From Miscanthus floridulus (taxonomy: Eukaryota > Streptophyta > Magnoliopsida > Poales > Poaceae): a stretch of DNA of 64,000 nt. Made by a program: the position numbers and the translations under genes. The stretch covers positions 21,740,502-21,804,501 of the forward strand of contig NC_089591.1 of NCBI RefSeq assembly GCF_019320115.1, read 5' to 3'. The notes under the pieces were generated by a model. It made no database searches. It was given only the letters and a program-made list of their open reading frames with translations, and was not told the DNA's origin. Of the stretch, positions 45,607 to 57,107 are shown one piece after another; position 1 is the first letter of the stretch, and the number at the start of each line of letters is the position of its first letter.

Positions 45607-46612
45607 CTAATGGTCCCCCAGCAACCCTAAGGGTTAGGATGGAAGCCACTAAGCAATGGGCCCAATGAGGGCCCCCCTAATGCTTGATGAGCTAGCCACA
45701 CCTAGACCAATGCTGCTAAGCCTGGCCCAAGTCACCAAGGCTTGCTATTGAGCCCCTAGAAGGGCGTGGCACACCTGAGCAATCAGACAACACCAAGCCA
45801 GGGCCCAAATGCCCTAGTTCTCTTGACCCATGGCAAGCCAACATCAAAAAAGTGGGCATCCCCATGGGGTCATAGCCTATGGCTCCCTAACTATTTCGCT
45901 AGACCCTCGCTTTGTCTCCAACTTACACGGCACCTCACTGCATCAATGCTTAGCCCTAAAACCAAGCAATCGAATCGATGGCCCCCAAAAGGGCATCTGA
46001 CCTATGTTAGTGACAGTCGACCCCATCGCAACTACCTCGATCGTAGAAGATTAGGCATAGCCCCTTGTTGCCAACATAGACTTGACCCAGAAGGCAACTG
46101 AAGGCTTAGGGGCTCCTGATGAGGGTCAAACATAGGGTATACTAAGACCCTAGGAGAAACACTCCCAACCAAGAGACCCCCGACCGATGCCTATAGGATT
46201 GCTCGGGGTCTATACCCATTAGGTACACTAGCATGTACCCTCTAGTTAAGGGTCAACCAGAGCCAAAGCATGCCCTTAGCCTCTACTTAGGGCTAAGGGC
46301 TCACTAGAGCCCTAGGCTCCCGACCAATGGTAGCTCGAGCCTGAATCCCCAAGCTTGGCCCTCGACCGAGCCAGTGCTAGGGTAGGAATCCAATGCCCCG
46401 AGCATCACCAACAATCCCACCGAGCATCCAGGGCTCGGGGGCTCCCTAGTGTTGCCCCAACCAATAGGCGCATGATGCTATCAGCATGTCGCCCACTCCT
46501 TCGACAAAGTCACACAGTCGGCATGATAGAAGAAGACAAGCCACTCCACCAGCTCAAGAGGCTCGGGGACTTCTAGGCCCGCTCAACAGCCCCCTAAGAT
46601 AGGCGTCTGTTG
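45607..46612. other. Unassigned GC-rich stretch, probably retroelement 3' noncoding sequence
   Basis: No RNA gene, no recognisable protein. The composition (repeated GGGGCTC, GACCCCCGACC) resembles the noncoding parts of Tat-like elements, such as 1,140-1,500. Frames at 45,766-46,101 and 46,355-46,576 show no known motif. Confidence 0.35.
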
Positions 46613-46840
46613 ATGGTCCTTAAACATCAATTTTGACCATCAACATTGCTTAAAATTGGAAGAAAATCAACACCGTGTTATCTTAAGTCTTGTTGCTGCT
46701 CCTGGTTAAGTTAGATTGTAGTTAATCTCACACGTTTCCCTATGGATAAAATACTTAGAATTGTTCTAGGTGAAAGCCATAGTAGTATCCGTGTGCTTGC
46801 AGATTTTTTTTCTATGTGTGTTAATAAATACAAAGATATG
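46613..46840 (+). mobile_element. Internally deleted Athila-type LTR (U3 start joined to U5)
   Basis: TGTTGATGGTCCTTAAACAT starts as an LTR. After about 65 bases it jumps to GTTATCTTAAGTCTTGTTGC, GGTTAAGTTAGA and CTCACACGTTTCC, which match the right end of LTR A (30,790-30,940), including TATCCGTGTGCTTGCAGA and TGTGTTAATAA. Over 1.5 kb of LTR body is missing. Confidence 0.65.
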
Positions 46841-47220
46841 CCCTAAAGAGCATGCGAATCCTTCTATTTCTTGGTTTGTTTGTATCACAATTGTTCATGG
46901 CTAGAGTTGTGCTTGTTTAGAAGTAACTTAGGACTCTTATGCTCTCTTTATCTCACTCATTGCTCTCCCTCTTAGCTACACTTTCACTTACCTTCCCACA
47001 AGTAGAACTTCTTGTGTGTCACCCTATCTATTTATATATCACCTACCCCTACTTTAGTCTAGTTGGTATACTAGTTAATAGATACATGATGGTTAACTAT
47101 CAACTTCTTTAGCCATTGCTTCCCTATGGATAAATACAATACCCTAGAATACTCCTAGGTGAAATTCTATAATAATATTCTATGCGCTTGCGGAATATTC
47201 TACATGAGCATAACAAATAT
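46841..47220 (+). mobile_element. Second U5-like fragment
   Basis: Near its end, CTATGGATAAATACAATACC, TAGAATACTCCTAGGTGAAA and CTATGCGCTTGCGGAATATT parallel the U5 of the deleted LTR just upstream. The first part shows only low similarity to known pieces here. Confidence 0.45.
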
Positions 47221-47950
47221 CAATAGTGCTTGCATCACCAAGGAAGTCTCAAGAGGGCTCACCTGGTAGAGATCGGTCCAAGTAGACAGCCACCAATGGT
47301 TAGGTGTCAAGGGTAGCAAAGTTAGGTGGTGCCCAAGGCTCCCATGACCCCACAAGAATAATAGGATCCATCCATGCCATAGCAGTGCCTCCTAGACTCC
47401 AGTGCACATAGACCGTAGACTCAAACCCCAAACTGCCTTGTACCCAACCTTCTTGGTTTATACGGGGGAGGTCACATCCTAAAGGGGGGAGTGGTCAAAC
47501 TCAGACAAGAGAGCATTCTGAAGCATAGCAAGTAGAGAGGAATGACCAAGCGTTCCTCCCCCAAGCAACCCGGCAAGAGAGAGGAGCATTCTCTTCCTTG
47601 TCGAGGAACAAACCTCACCGCTGATGGGACTAGGATAGCACTAAGTGATCCCCTACCTAATCTCTTTCTCTCTCACTATAACCCCCAATTTTGGTGCTCT
47701 CGAATACAAAGAACAACCACTACTGGATGTAAGGCTTTGACAGCCAAAACTAGGATACATCGTCATGTCTTCTCTTGTGTTTTTGACTCCACCCAAGCCA
47801 TGAAGACCCACTTTGAATGACACCTCATGAACAATGATGCTTGTCATGGCATCTACCCTAGAAGCCATCCACTAAATGTCATAACTAGAGATGTAAAACA
47901 TTGCTATCACTACTGGTTTAATTTGCAAGCTAATAGTGATGAACTTGGTT
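47221..47950. other. Unassigned stretch
   Basis: No recognisable coding motif or repeat. The frame 47,542-47,820 (92 residues) has no similarity I can name. It is bounded by LTR shards, so it is probably further retroelement debris. Confidence 0.3.
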
Positions 47951-48287
47951 TTCACTATCTAGTTTCACCATTGGTGAGCAAACCTAGAATAGCAAATAGA
48001 TAAATCTACAAGCATAAGGATGTCAATGTAGCTTTCACCTAGGAATATTTCAAGAGTATCGAATTTCCACAGGGGCATGTGAAGTGAACTAGTGAAGAAA
48101 CAAGATTGTCCAAGGATAGAGTAACGATAGTGATAATAGGTAGAGAGGATATCTTGGTTTCTATGAACTAAGGCAAGACTAAGGAGGACTATATCATAGT
48201 TGTTTACTTCAAGGCACAACCCACCTAGCCAACCCAGGAGATTAACTAGACAAGGTCTACCACGAGCTCTCTGATTTAATAACTAGA
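47951..48287 (-). mobile_element. R-U5 fragment of a minus-strand Athila-type LTR
   Basis: On the minus strand it starts GTCTAGTTATTAAATCAGAG and GCTCGTGGTAGACCTTGTCT, matching the middle of LTRs A, B and C (about 30,598 in A). It then diverges to its own U5 (CCTAGGTGAAAGCTACATTG). It ends near 47,960 without a clear primer site. Confidence 0.6.
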
Positions 48288-49739
48288 CCTTGTTGATACT
48301 TCTTAACAACTATTGGAGGAATTCTGCAAGCGCATAGAACTATCATGTACCACTTCGCTCGATGAGTACCGAGTGTCAAATTTATATTTTTCCCACTAGA
48401 AGGCGGAAGACTAGAATTTATATTTACTGGTAGGTTGCTAAGGGAAGCCTAAGTGTATCCTAGATAGGTCAATGATAGTGGAAGTTGAATGTGCACTACC
48501 TAAACTAAACTACTAAACAACCTACACTAGTGATAGCTAGGTGGGAGAGCAAGCGATTTATCTTTCATTAACTAAGGGTAACCTAATGACTAGGTGAAAT
48601 GCGCTAGTACTTCGGGGCACAGTCTGCCTACCAACTAGCAAAGTTAAATAGACAAGGTCTGCCATGAGCCCTACAATTTAATAACTAGACCTATCATGGT
48701 GGAATATAGAGGATGGATAAGGTTGTCACCACTTGCCACCAACCACAATCTATCTGGAGGCCTAGCCGTATCCATAGGTAATCTATAGCCTAAGCACCAC
48801 ACTTAGTCTATAAACTTACTACTTTGATCCGAGCTCTGATGAAATGAGATCAAAGCACCCTAACTAGACGGTGGAACCAATACTAACGAATAGCTACTAT
48901 TTAAGAGATAACCTATGCTACTAATGCCAACCAATAAGCACCTAAGCTCACTAATGATGAACACTAATGAACTAGAACTTAAGTAAAGCAAAGCAATAAT
49001 ACTAGACTAAAGTACTGAAATAAATATTGAATAGTGTAAATGCTAAATGAAAGAATTACAAAAGAGCTATACTAGACCTAGAAGACTCAACTGAACTCCG
49101 AGAGAAGCTCCTGCTCTTGCTCTACTCCACTCTAGACCGCTACACTATAGCTAATGCTAAGCTAGAAAGCTAAGAGAAGCTTGGAGAGGTTCGAAATGAA
49201 TGGGGCGTCCTTCCACCAAGCTCCACACCCTCTATTTATAGTGTAGAGAGGCATTGGGGGTACTTATAGGTAGCCAGGAGGTCAGTGGCCACAGGGGGCA
49301 GTGGGCCATGCCATAGGGGCACCGGCTGGCCCTAGGATGCACTGCCTTTGCATCCTACAATATTGGTTGGCTCCCAAAGTTCGTTAGTTTCACAACACAT
49401 GTCGAAATTCAGCTGGTATGGTGGTTGGTAAGTTGGTGGAGCCGCCCAAGTCTATAACAATGGGCCCATAAATCCATGGGCATTAAATCTTGTCTGTCGA
49501 TCAAGCTGACTTGAATGGATGCTTGTCATTGGCTCTGGAGCAGCTCCCATGGATCAGTGATGTGGAAGGGCCACTTGAGGGACCGAGCGATGCAACCAAG
49601 TGGGCCCACAGCCTCTTATCATGCCCACTTGCTCCATGTGTCCATATTTGTTGCCTTTTTGGCCTATTTTTGCTATATTTTTATGCGTACAAATAATTCT
49701 ACAAGGACAAGTGGAACTAGGTGAATTATAAACAAAATT
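48288..49739 (-). mobile_element. LTR D: minus-strand second-family LTR, 5' end truncated
   Basis: Complementary to LTR C over almost its full length. The minus strand shares the TATA region ACTATAAATAGAGGG (about 49,234-49,248), GAGCTTAGGTGCTTATTGGT, and the end TTAAGAAGTATCAACAAG. Its first 100 bases or so are missing, cut at 49,739, where the long LTR of the next element begins. Together with LTR C it makes an inverted repeat. Confidence 0.8.
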
Positions 49740-51844
49740 GGTGAGTTTTGATAAATCTAGCATGGTTAATTAATTTACATAAATACTTAAATGACTTTAG
49801 TGAGTTTTATACTTTGATTGTGAACCTTGGGACACTCAAACCCCTGTTGTTCCTTGGCAACTTAATTCCTTGCTTGATATGCTTAGAATCAATTTGTTTA
49901 TATAAAAATTAAAATGGTTTTATTACATATTTAGTTAAGTTTTATGAGTTTCTTATATTGATCATTAGTTAAAGAGAAATGTTAATCACTTCTTGCTATT
50001 CCACATTAAGTTTAATCATTTCTTGATAACAACTAATTAACTTATTAGTAAATAAATGAAAATTGCTTTTATAATACAAACCCTAGTTCTTTGGTGAAGG
50101 AAAGTTGTACTCAACATTCTTAAGTTTGTTAAGCTCTGTTATGCACCTATGTATCCATCATCATGCATCATGGCATGTAGTCCATCTTGTTAAGCAAGCA
50201 TCATTTATTACGTGTAGTGCATACGAGAGTGAGGAGACTCATGTTGATCGAGTTTTGGAGAAGGTCCATCCATCAGTGGTGTTGGTGCCAAATCTAACTC
50301 CTGGACGTTTCTCTAGAATTTAACCTTCTCTATAATGTAGGCTAGACCCGGTGCATACAACCCTTCTCTAGTATTTACAAATTTTTATTACACTTTAAGT
50401 ATTGTGAGATGTGCATAAAGTAATTAGGAATTGGTATTATACTATTGTTGCATGATTACCTTGATATCCAGGTATCCTTAGTTCTACCTTGCTAGTATGA
50501 AAAGGTTGATACCTTTAATGCTTAGTAATGCTTAGACTTCAGAAAAAGTCAAATGATGGTTTCATCATTCACGAGAAATAGGTTTACCTTGATCCTCTTA
50601 GCTCTGTTGATGGCTCATGAGATTACCTAGATAATGATAATATCTAAATTGATATAGGGGTGGGTCATAGTTATGTCTCCGTATGGGATATTGGTAATGT
50701 CTTAGTACAAAGCATGAGATATGTCTCTGTTGGGTAGGGCGGTGAGGATAGCCTATTGTGCATCGTCCCTCTTGTGTCGATTGAGGACCGTTCGTTGTAG
50801 GCCTATGTGTGGTTGAGATCTTGTAGTACTGGCCACATACTCTGGTAAACCTAATACCTCTACTCTTTCATTATGTAAAAAAACAACTGCCCACAGGGCG
50901 TGGGAGATGGTGAGAGTAGCGTGCACACATTCTGTGAATCCACTAGGAGTGGCGTAGGGAGGTGGAGTACTATGCTCTCAGGTAGAGCAAACTAGTTCAT
51001 GGTTTGGAGGATCTGAGTGAAGGTTGATATATGTAGGTCTATGTAGGTCTTAAACCTGCATATGTCATGTGGTAAGGAAACCCCAGCTGGGCCAAATCGA
51101 CTCGAATCACCTGCTTCTTCTCAAAGAAGAAGACTCGATCCTCTAACCTACATCGAAGATTAATCAATGAAATGGTGGTACTGATGGATATGAGATTATA
51201 TAAGTTGAGATGAGATGAGATGAGATGCTTAATGAAGTGATTGATTTAGATCAGGTGCAAACTAGATACTACTCATAACCTAATGCGAAGCTAAAATATT
51301 GAAAGTAAGGACTCACCCTTAGTAAGCTTTTTCTATAAAAGCTACTTTTGCTTCGAACCTTTCCTTTAGGCACGTATACCCTTGGAGCCTTTTTCTTTAG
51401 TTGGGTAAGACTTGTTGAGTACCCTCAAGAACTTAGGGTTTGTTAACCCCTGTTGTAGGATCTGACTTGGGCTACTGATCGAGGTCATGTCGGTGGGCTC
51501 AACATGATCTGGCTACCCCTTCTATCTTAGATGCTACACCTATGATGCTTCTGTAGTCTAATTCATCTTTTAGAACTTAAGTTAAGCTTTTACTCAAACT
51601 TGTGTTGTAAACTATTGTTATAAATCTTCCGCACTTTGATGCAAGATATTTTTATACCAAATGTTGTAATGTTGTGGTAACTCCAAGTTAATTCTGTATG
51701 AGTTGTAAAATGTGGATGATTTGGGGTTCTCCGAGGACACCCGACAGACCATCAGGATTGTGTGGATTATGTGTGTAGTAGTCAGAAGTCATTAGGACAA
51801 TGATGGGCACATGTGGGCTATATAATTTGGATGGTACTATCACA
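49740..51844 (+). repeat. 5' LTR (right half) of the long-LTR element
   Basis: Aligned with 55,113-57,107 from TTTTGATAAAT onward, and extends past it by 88 bases to the LTR end ACTATCACA. A (TGAGA)n microsatellite near 51,204-51,228 has one unit more than in the other copy (56,573-56,590). The 72-codon frame at 50,105-50,323 recurs at 55,480-55,698 with 9 changes. This is expected of any duplicated LTR and is not evidence of a gene. Confidence 0.87.
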
Positions 51845-51846
51845 GC

Positions 51847-51858
51847 TGGTATCGGAGC
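51847..51858 (+). other. Primer-binding site (initiator tRNA-Met type)
   Basis: TGGTATCGGAGC, one base from the TGGTATCAGAGC complement of initiator tRNA-Met, two bases after the LTR end. Confidence 0.85.
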
Positions 51859-52910
51859 TCATACAAGGATCTGCAACAACATTACTTTTAAAACTTCAAA
51901 AAGGAATTTTCAAATTAAAAGTTTTTGAAGGTAACAAATTCAAAATGTTCATTAACCTCCCTTATGCTTGTTGTCCAAGTTTCATGAAGACTTTCTGGTG
52001 ATTCGAGTAGAAGGCATCGAAATGTTTTTAACTCTTCTTCAGCAAGTCAAGTTGAGAGTCGAACTTCTCTAACAATGCTCTACAAAGTGCTATTCAACAT
52101 CTTGTCTACTACAGTGAAGATAATGTATAAAATATTGCCCTATATAAGTAACTTGGGTATCGCTAACTTTGTGAAGACGTATAGGACAAGAATGCATCGT
52201 ATCATTCACAAGAGGTTACAATATAATGATGTTAAGATTATCTCCTTAAACTATAGGACAACTATACTGCCTTATAGTTGTTTCATTTCAACTAATCTCA
52301 TAATGAACTAGGCTTTTGCCATTTATCACCACTTGATAATCTTTGCTCTATAATTTTCTAATCCTTAGGAGACTTCTGGATGCACTTATTTTACCCTGTC
52401 AAACTCAATACAGAAATGTAGAACTAATCCTTGGCTTCTCAATCTATGCATATGTCAGCCCTTGTCTTCTTCTACCACAACACATGCTATACCCTTGACT
52501 TTGATAGGTGACTTGTGTTGGTTGAAAGTTACTATAGTTGTGACCTATGGTGGTACCATGATCAGTGACCATGGTACCGTGTCAAAACCTAGAATCTCCT
52601 ATGGATTGCAAGCACATGAATTTCTATTGGACGTTCGCTGATATCGGGGTCTATGATCATGATCCATTATAGTCCACAAATAATGTACTTTCTCTCTCCA
52701 ATCTCTTTTTGGGGAATTCACATCAGTGCTTCTCCTGAATTTCCTAATGTCCCTTGTTAATTACAACCTTCCTTTGATCTCGGTTGTAATTCTTGAACCA
52801 ATCCTTGTTGCTTTGCAAACTTCTTATAATTTAATGTGCTTGACACATTTCCTTTTCCATTACTTAACACAAGGCTTTTGTCACTCCATAATCTCAGGAC
52901 AAGATTTCTA
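51859..52910 (+). other. Noncoding interior of the long-LTR element
   Basis: Short frames at 52,075-52,311 and 52,726-52,950 have no recognisable domain. One basic stretch (YRTRMHRIIHKRLQ) could be a remnant of a protein I cannot name. Confidence 0.5.
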
Positions 52911-52919
52911 TAAGGGGGA
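52911..52919 (+). other. Polypurine tract of the long-LTR element
   Basis: TAAGGGGGA directly before TGATTATAACATCCC of the 3' LTR. Confidence 0.65.
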
Positions 52920-55900
52920 TGATTATAACATCCCAGATGTAAAAAAGTAGCTCAAACTTGATCATGAGCATCATTAAGCATAATCATCAAGTATTGTTTC
53001 ATTAATGCATTTTGTGTTGCAAATATAGCATGTCCAAGTTGCATACATAATGTTTCATATGTTGCATATGTGGTGTTTCTTGTGTTTCATGAAATAATGT
53101 CTATATTAGTGATTAAGAAACTTTGTGAATTTATATATGAGAATTTGCTTAAATAATTAAAATTTGGTAAATTTGAACTTTGTTGTTTAAAGTATGCTCT
53201 TTAATATGGAACCAAAGTTTGGCAATGTCTTCAAATCAAACATGTTTAATTTGGAACTCAAAGGTTGAATTTAAGGCTGAATTTCAAACTTGGCCAGTTT
53301 TTGCCTAAGTCACTGAATATCAGTTTTCAAGTTCAAACTTTGGGGATTTATCAAATGAATTTCCATGAATAAAATTTATCCAACTTTTGTTGCATTGTTT
53401 GGTGTAATGTTTAAGCTTTGTTAATGTGTAATTATATGTTATGATTGAATCATGTTTAGTCTCTAATTAATTCCCCAAAGTTGCTTAACAGAACTATTTT
53501 TGGAAAACTCTAACTGAAAGTTCTACAGGTCAGTTTCAAGGTACCTCTGTTCCTCTCTCTTGATCTCTAAATCCAGTGAGAATCTAGGTCTGAGCCTTAG
53601 ACCAAAGTTGGAGATCTCTCTTAGATGAACAATCCACAGTAAGGAAGTTTTTCAAGTCACTATGAGAAATCTAAAGAAAAAGGAGAGAAGAAGATCTAGT
53701 TTCGGTCGGCAATAGTGTCTCCGACAAGCAGGTGACGCAGCTGCTCACCGCCGACGCCCATCGGAACGTTTTCCACCGCCTTTGCGTGTGTTGATGCACA
53801 GCTGCTTCCCCCATCACGTCGCAAGCAGGAGCAAGAGGCCAAGACACTTTGCCCTCACCCTTTTAACCCAAAGTCGGTCGCCGTCCATGCTTTCTTTCCT
53901 CTCTAGGCCGCCGCCAAGCTCTCGCCGCGCCGGTGATTTCTCCTCCATCATGGCGTCCCTATCCAATTTGCCTTTCACCTAGCCTCACCATTACCTTATG
54001 CATCCACTTGACCCACTCACATTCGCTCTACCACTAGAGCTGCCCAGACATGGTCGTCTTCTTCCTCGGCGTCCTAGAGTGCCACCATCAACCACCTCAC
54101 CGTGGCTAGCTTGTTCCGTTGCATCTCCCTCCTTCCTCTCTTCTATTTTGGCTTCCCTACTTTTCCATGATGCTCATCGGCTCTTCCTTGTTATCTCGAT
54201 CACACAGGATGTGATGGAACGCCATCGTCTTCTCTGGGTCAGGCCACCGCATCCACCCGCTTCGTTGGTAGCCGTGTCCGAGTCGTCTCTGTTTCACCCG
54301 CATGCGTCACCAAGTCGCGGTGAGCACCTGCAAAGCATATCCCGCTTTAATTAGGATGATTAGGAGCCGTAGTGCCATGACCAATGTCGCAGCACCGTGC
54401 ATCACATAGCCATGCTACCATGGCCATAGTTGGGGACACAACGAGCCCTAATTCGATTAACCAGTACTGTTGTCATGTTCTCAAGAGTGTGAGAAGCGTA
54501 TGGGTGACTTTCTAGTCACTGGTGACCTTGCCATCGACAACTACCACCGCTCTAGTGCATCGCCGGCCTACCGTGGCTATCGCTGCACACACCTTGTGTC
54601 CTAATTTATTCAGTTCGGTAGCATGGCTATGTGTAGGGAAGGATAGAGAGCACGCCGGTGTAGTCCACAGTCGCTGGAGAGCTCACCGACGGTGAGCTCT
54701 AGCGCTTACCTGTCGGCCACCATGCAGTCAAAGTTGGTCGGGGTCAATTTGACACTAGGCCCCCACTATCAGTGGTGGTGGGTCGAGGAGGACGAAGTGG
54801 GAAAAATTTAGGCGCAGAAAAATGATTTTATCTTTTCATAATTGATTAAAAGTGCTGAATCTTGTTTATTTCATAACTAATTATAGAAGCTTGATAAAAT
54901 TGTGAAACTTTTTGTGTAGCCTTGTTATGTTGTTCTCTATCTAGGAAAAATATGAACCAGTCAATTTCAGTAGTTTTAGCATGCTTAAAAATTACCTCTT
55001 TTAATTAGTAAATCGACCTTCCATGATTTTTATCGGCTAAGATAATTATGATTTAATCGTGAAACTTTTTGTGTATACTTTACATGCTAATACCTGCCTT
55101 CATAAAAAGCTTGGTACTATTTTGATAAATGTAGCTTGGTTAATTAATTTACATAAATACTTAAATGACTTTGGTGAGTTTTATACTTTGATTGTGGACC
55201 TTGGGACACTCAAACCCTTGTTGTTCCTTGGCAACTTAATTCCTTGCTTGATATACGTAGAATCAATTTGTTTATATAAAAGTTAAAATTGTTTTATTAA
55301 ATATGTAGTTCACTTTTATGGGTTTCTTATATTGATCATTAGTTAAAGAGAAATGTTAATCACTTCTTGCTATTCCATGATAAGTTTAATCATTTCTTGA
55401 TAACAACTAATTAACTTGTTAGTAAATATATGAAAAATGATTTTTATAATACAAACCCTAGTTCTTTGGTGAAGGAAAGTTGTACTCAACATTCTTAAGT
55501 TTGTTAAGCTCTATTATGCTCCTATGTATCCATCATCGTGCATCATGGCATGTAGTTCATCTTGTTAAGCAAGCATCATTTATTACGTGTAGTGCATACG
55601 AGAGTGAGGAGACTCGTGTTGATCAAGTTTTGGAGAGGGTCCATCCATTAGTGGTGTTGGTGCCAAATCTAACTCCTAGACCTTTCTCTAGAATTTAACC
55701 TTCTCTACAACACAGGCAAGACCCGATGCATACCACCCTTCTCTAGTATTTACAAATCGTTATTACACTTTATGTCTTGTGAGATGTGCATAAAGTAATT
55801 AGAAGTTGGTCTTATACTATTGTTGCATGATTACCTTGATATCTAGGTATCCTTAGTTCTACCTTGCTAGTATGAATAGGTCAATACCTTTAATGCTTAG

Positions 55901-57107
55901 ACTTTAGAAAAAGTCAAATGATGGTTTCATCATTCATGAGAAATAGGTTTACCTTGATCCTCTTAGCTCTGCTAATGGCTCATGAGAGTACCTAGATATT
56001 GTTAAATATCTAAATTGAGATAGGGGCAGGACATGGTTATGTCTCCATATGGGATATTGGTAATGTACTGGTACAAAGCATGAGATATGTCTTTGGTGTG
56101 TAGGCCAGTGGGGATAGCCTATTGTGCATCAGTCCCACCTATGTCGATTGAGTACTATTTATTGTAGGCCTATGTGTGGTTGAGACCTTGTAGTACTAGG
56201 TAGTACTGGCCACATACTCCGGTAAGCCTAATACCTTGGCTATTTCATTATGTGAAAAGACAACTACGCACTGGGCAGGGGGGGATGGTGAGAGTAGTGT
56301 GTACACATCCTGTGAATCCACCAAGAGTGGCACTGGAAGGTGGGGTACTGTGCTCTCGGGTAGTGCAGACTAGTTCACATTTTGGAGGATTCAAGTGAAG
56401 GCTGATATATGTAGGTCTTGGACCTACATATGCCATGTGGTAAGGAAACCCTAGCTAGGCCAAATCAATTCCAATTGCCGCTGCTTCTTAGAGAAGAAGA
56501 CACAATCCTCTGACCTGCATTGTAGATTAATCAATGAAATGGTGGAATTGATGGATATGAGATGATATAAGTTGAGATGAGATGAGATGCTTAATGAAGT
56601 GATTGATTTAGACTAGGTGCAAACTAGATACTACTCATAACCTAATGCAAAGCTAAAATATTGAAAGTAAGGACTCACCCTTAGCAAGCATTTTCTACAA
56701 AAGCTACTCTTGCTTTGAACCTTTCCTTTAAGCCTACATACCCTTGGAGTCTTTTCTTTGGTCGGGTAAGACTTGTTGAATACCCTTAAGTACTCAGTGT
56801 TTGTTAACCACTGTTGTAGGATCTAACTTATGCTGCTGATTGAGGTCATGTCGGTGGGCTTGACATGATCTGGCTACCACTTCTATCTTATATGCTACAC
56901 CTAAGATGCCTATGTAGTCTTATTTTGATCTTAAGCTTTTACTTCAAACTTGTGTTGTAAACTATTGTTATTAATCTTCCGCACTCCGATGTAAGATATT
57001 TTTGTACCAAATGTTGTAATGTTATAGGTAACTCCATGTTGATCCTATATGAGTTGTAAAATGTGGATGATTCGGGGTTCCTTGAGGAGACCCGATAGAC
57101 TATCAGG
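52920..57107 (+). repeat. 3' LTR of the long-LTR element (right end missing)
   Basis: It begins TGATTATAACATCCCAGATG. Its middle (53,700-54,800) is GC-rich with many short frames, as in the two solo LTRs. The right half equals the 5' LTR. It stops at ACTATCAGG, where the partner continues ATTGTGTGG to its end; the missing 88 bases correspond to 51,757-51,844. The frames at 53,782-54,354 are not considered genes. Confidence 0.87.

Larger units (their letters stand above)
49740..57107 (+). mobile_element. Non-autonomous element with about 4.3-kb LTRs and about 1.1-kb interior
   Basis: Two homologous LTR copies flank a primer site, 1,075 bases of interior, and a polypurine tract. The 5' LTR lacks its first half (cut by LTR D) and the 3' LTR lacks its last 88 bases (cut by the next insertion). 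No gag, protease, RT or integrase motif is found in the interior. Ten differences in 225 aligned bases (50,101-50,325 against 55,476-55,700) indicate a relatively young insertion. Large LTRs plus a noncoding interior resemble LARD-type non-autonomous elements, but a simple internal deletion of a complete element is equally possible. Confidence 0.8.

Noticed and set aside
50105..50323. 72-codon ORF conserved with 55,480-55,698
   Set aside because: The conservation is that of two LTRs of one element; amino-acid changes (9 of 72) are not fewer than expected from the 10 base changes, so no sign of selection.
53782..54354. Two adjacent plus-strand ORFs, 66 and 118 codons
   Set aside because: Inside the GC-rich part of a long LTR; no domain, no conserved partner copy (that half is missing in the 5' LTR).
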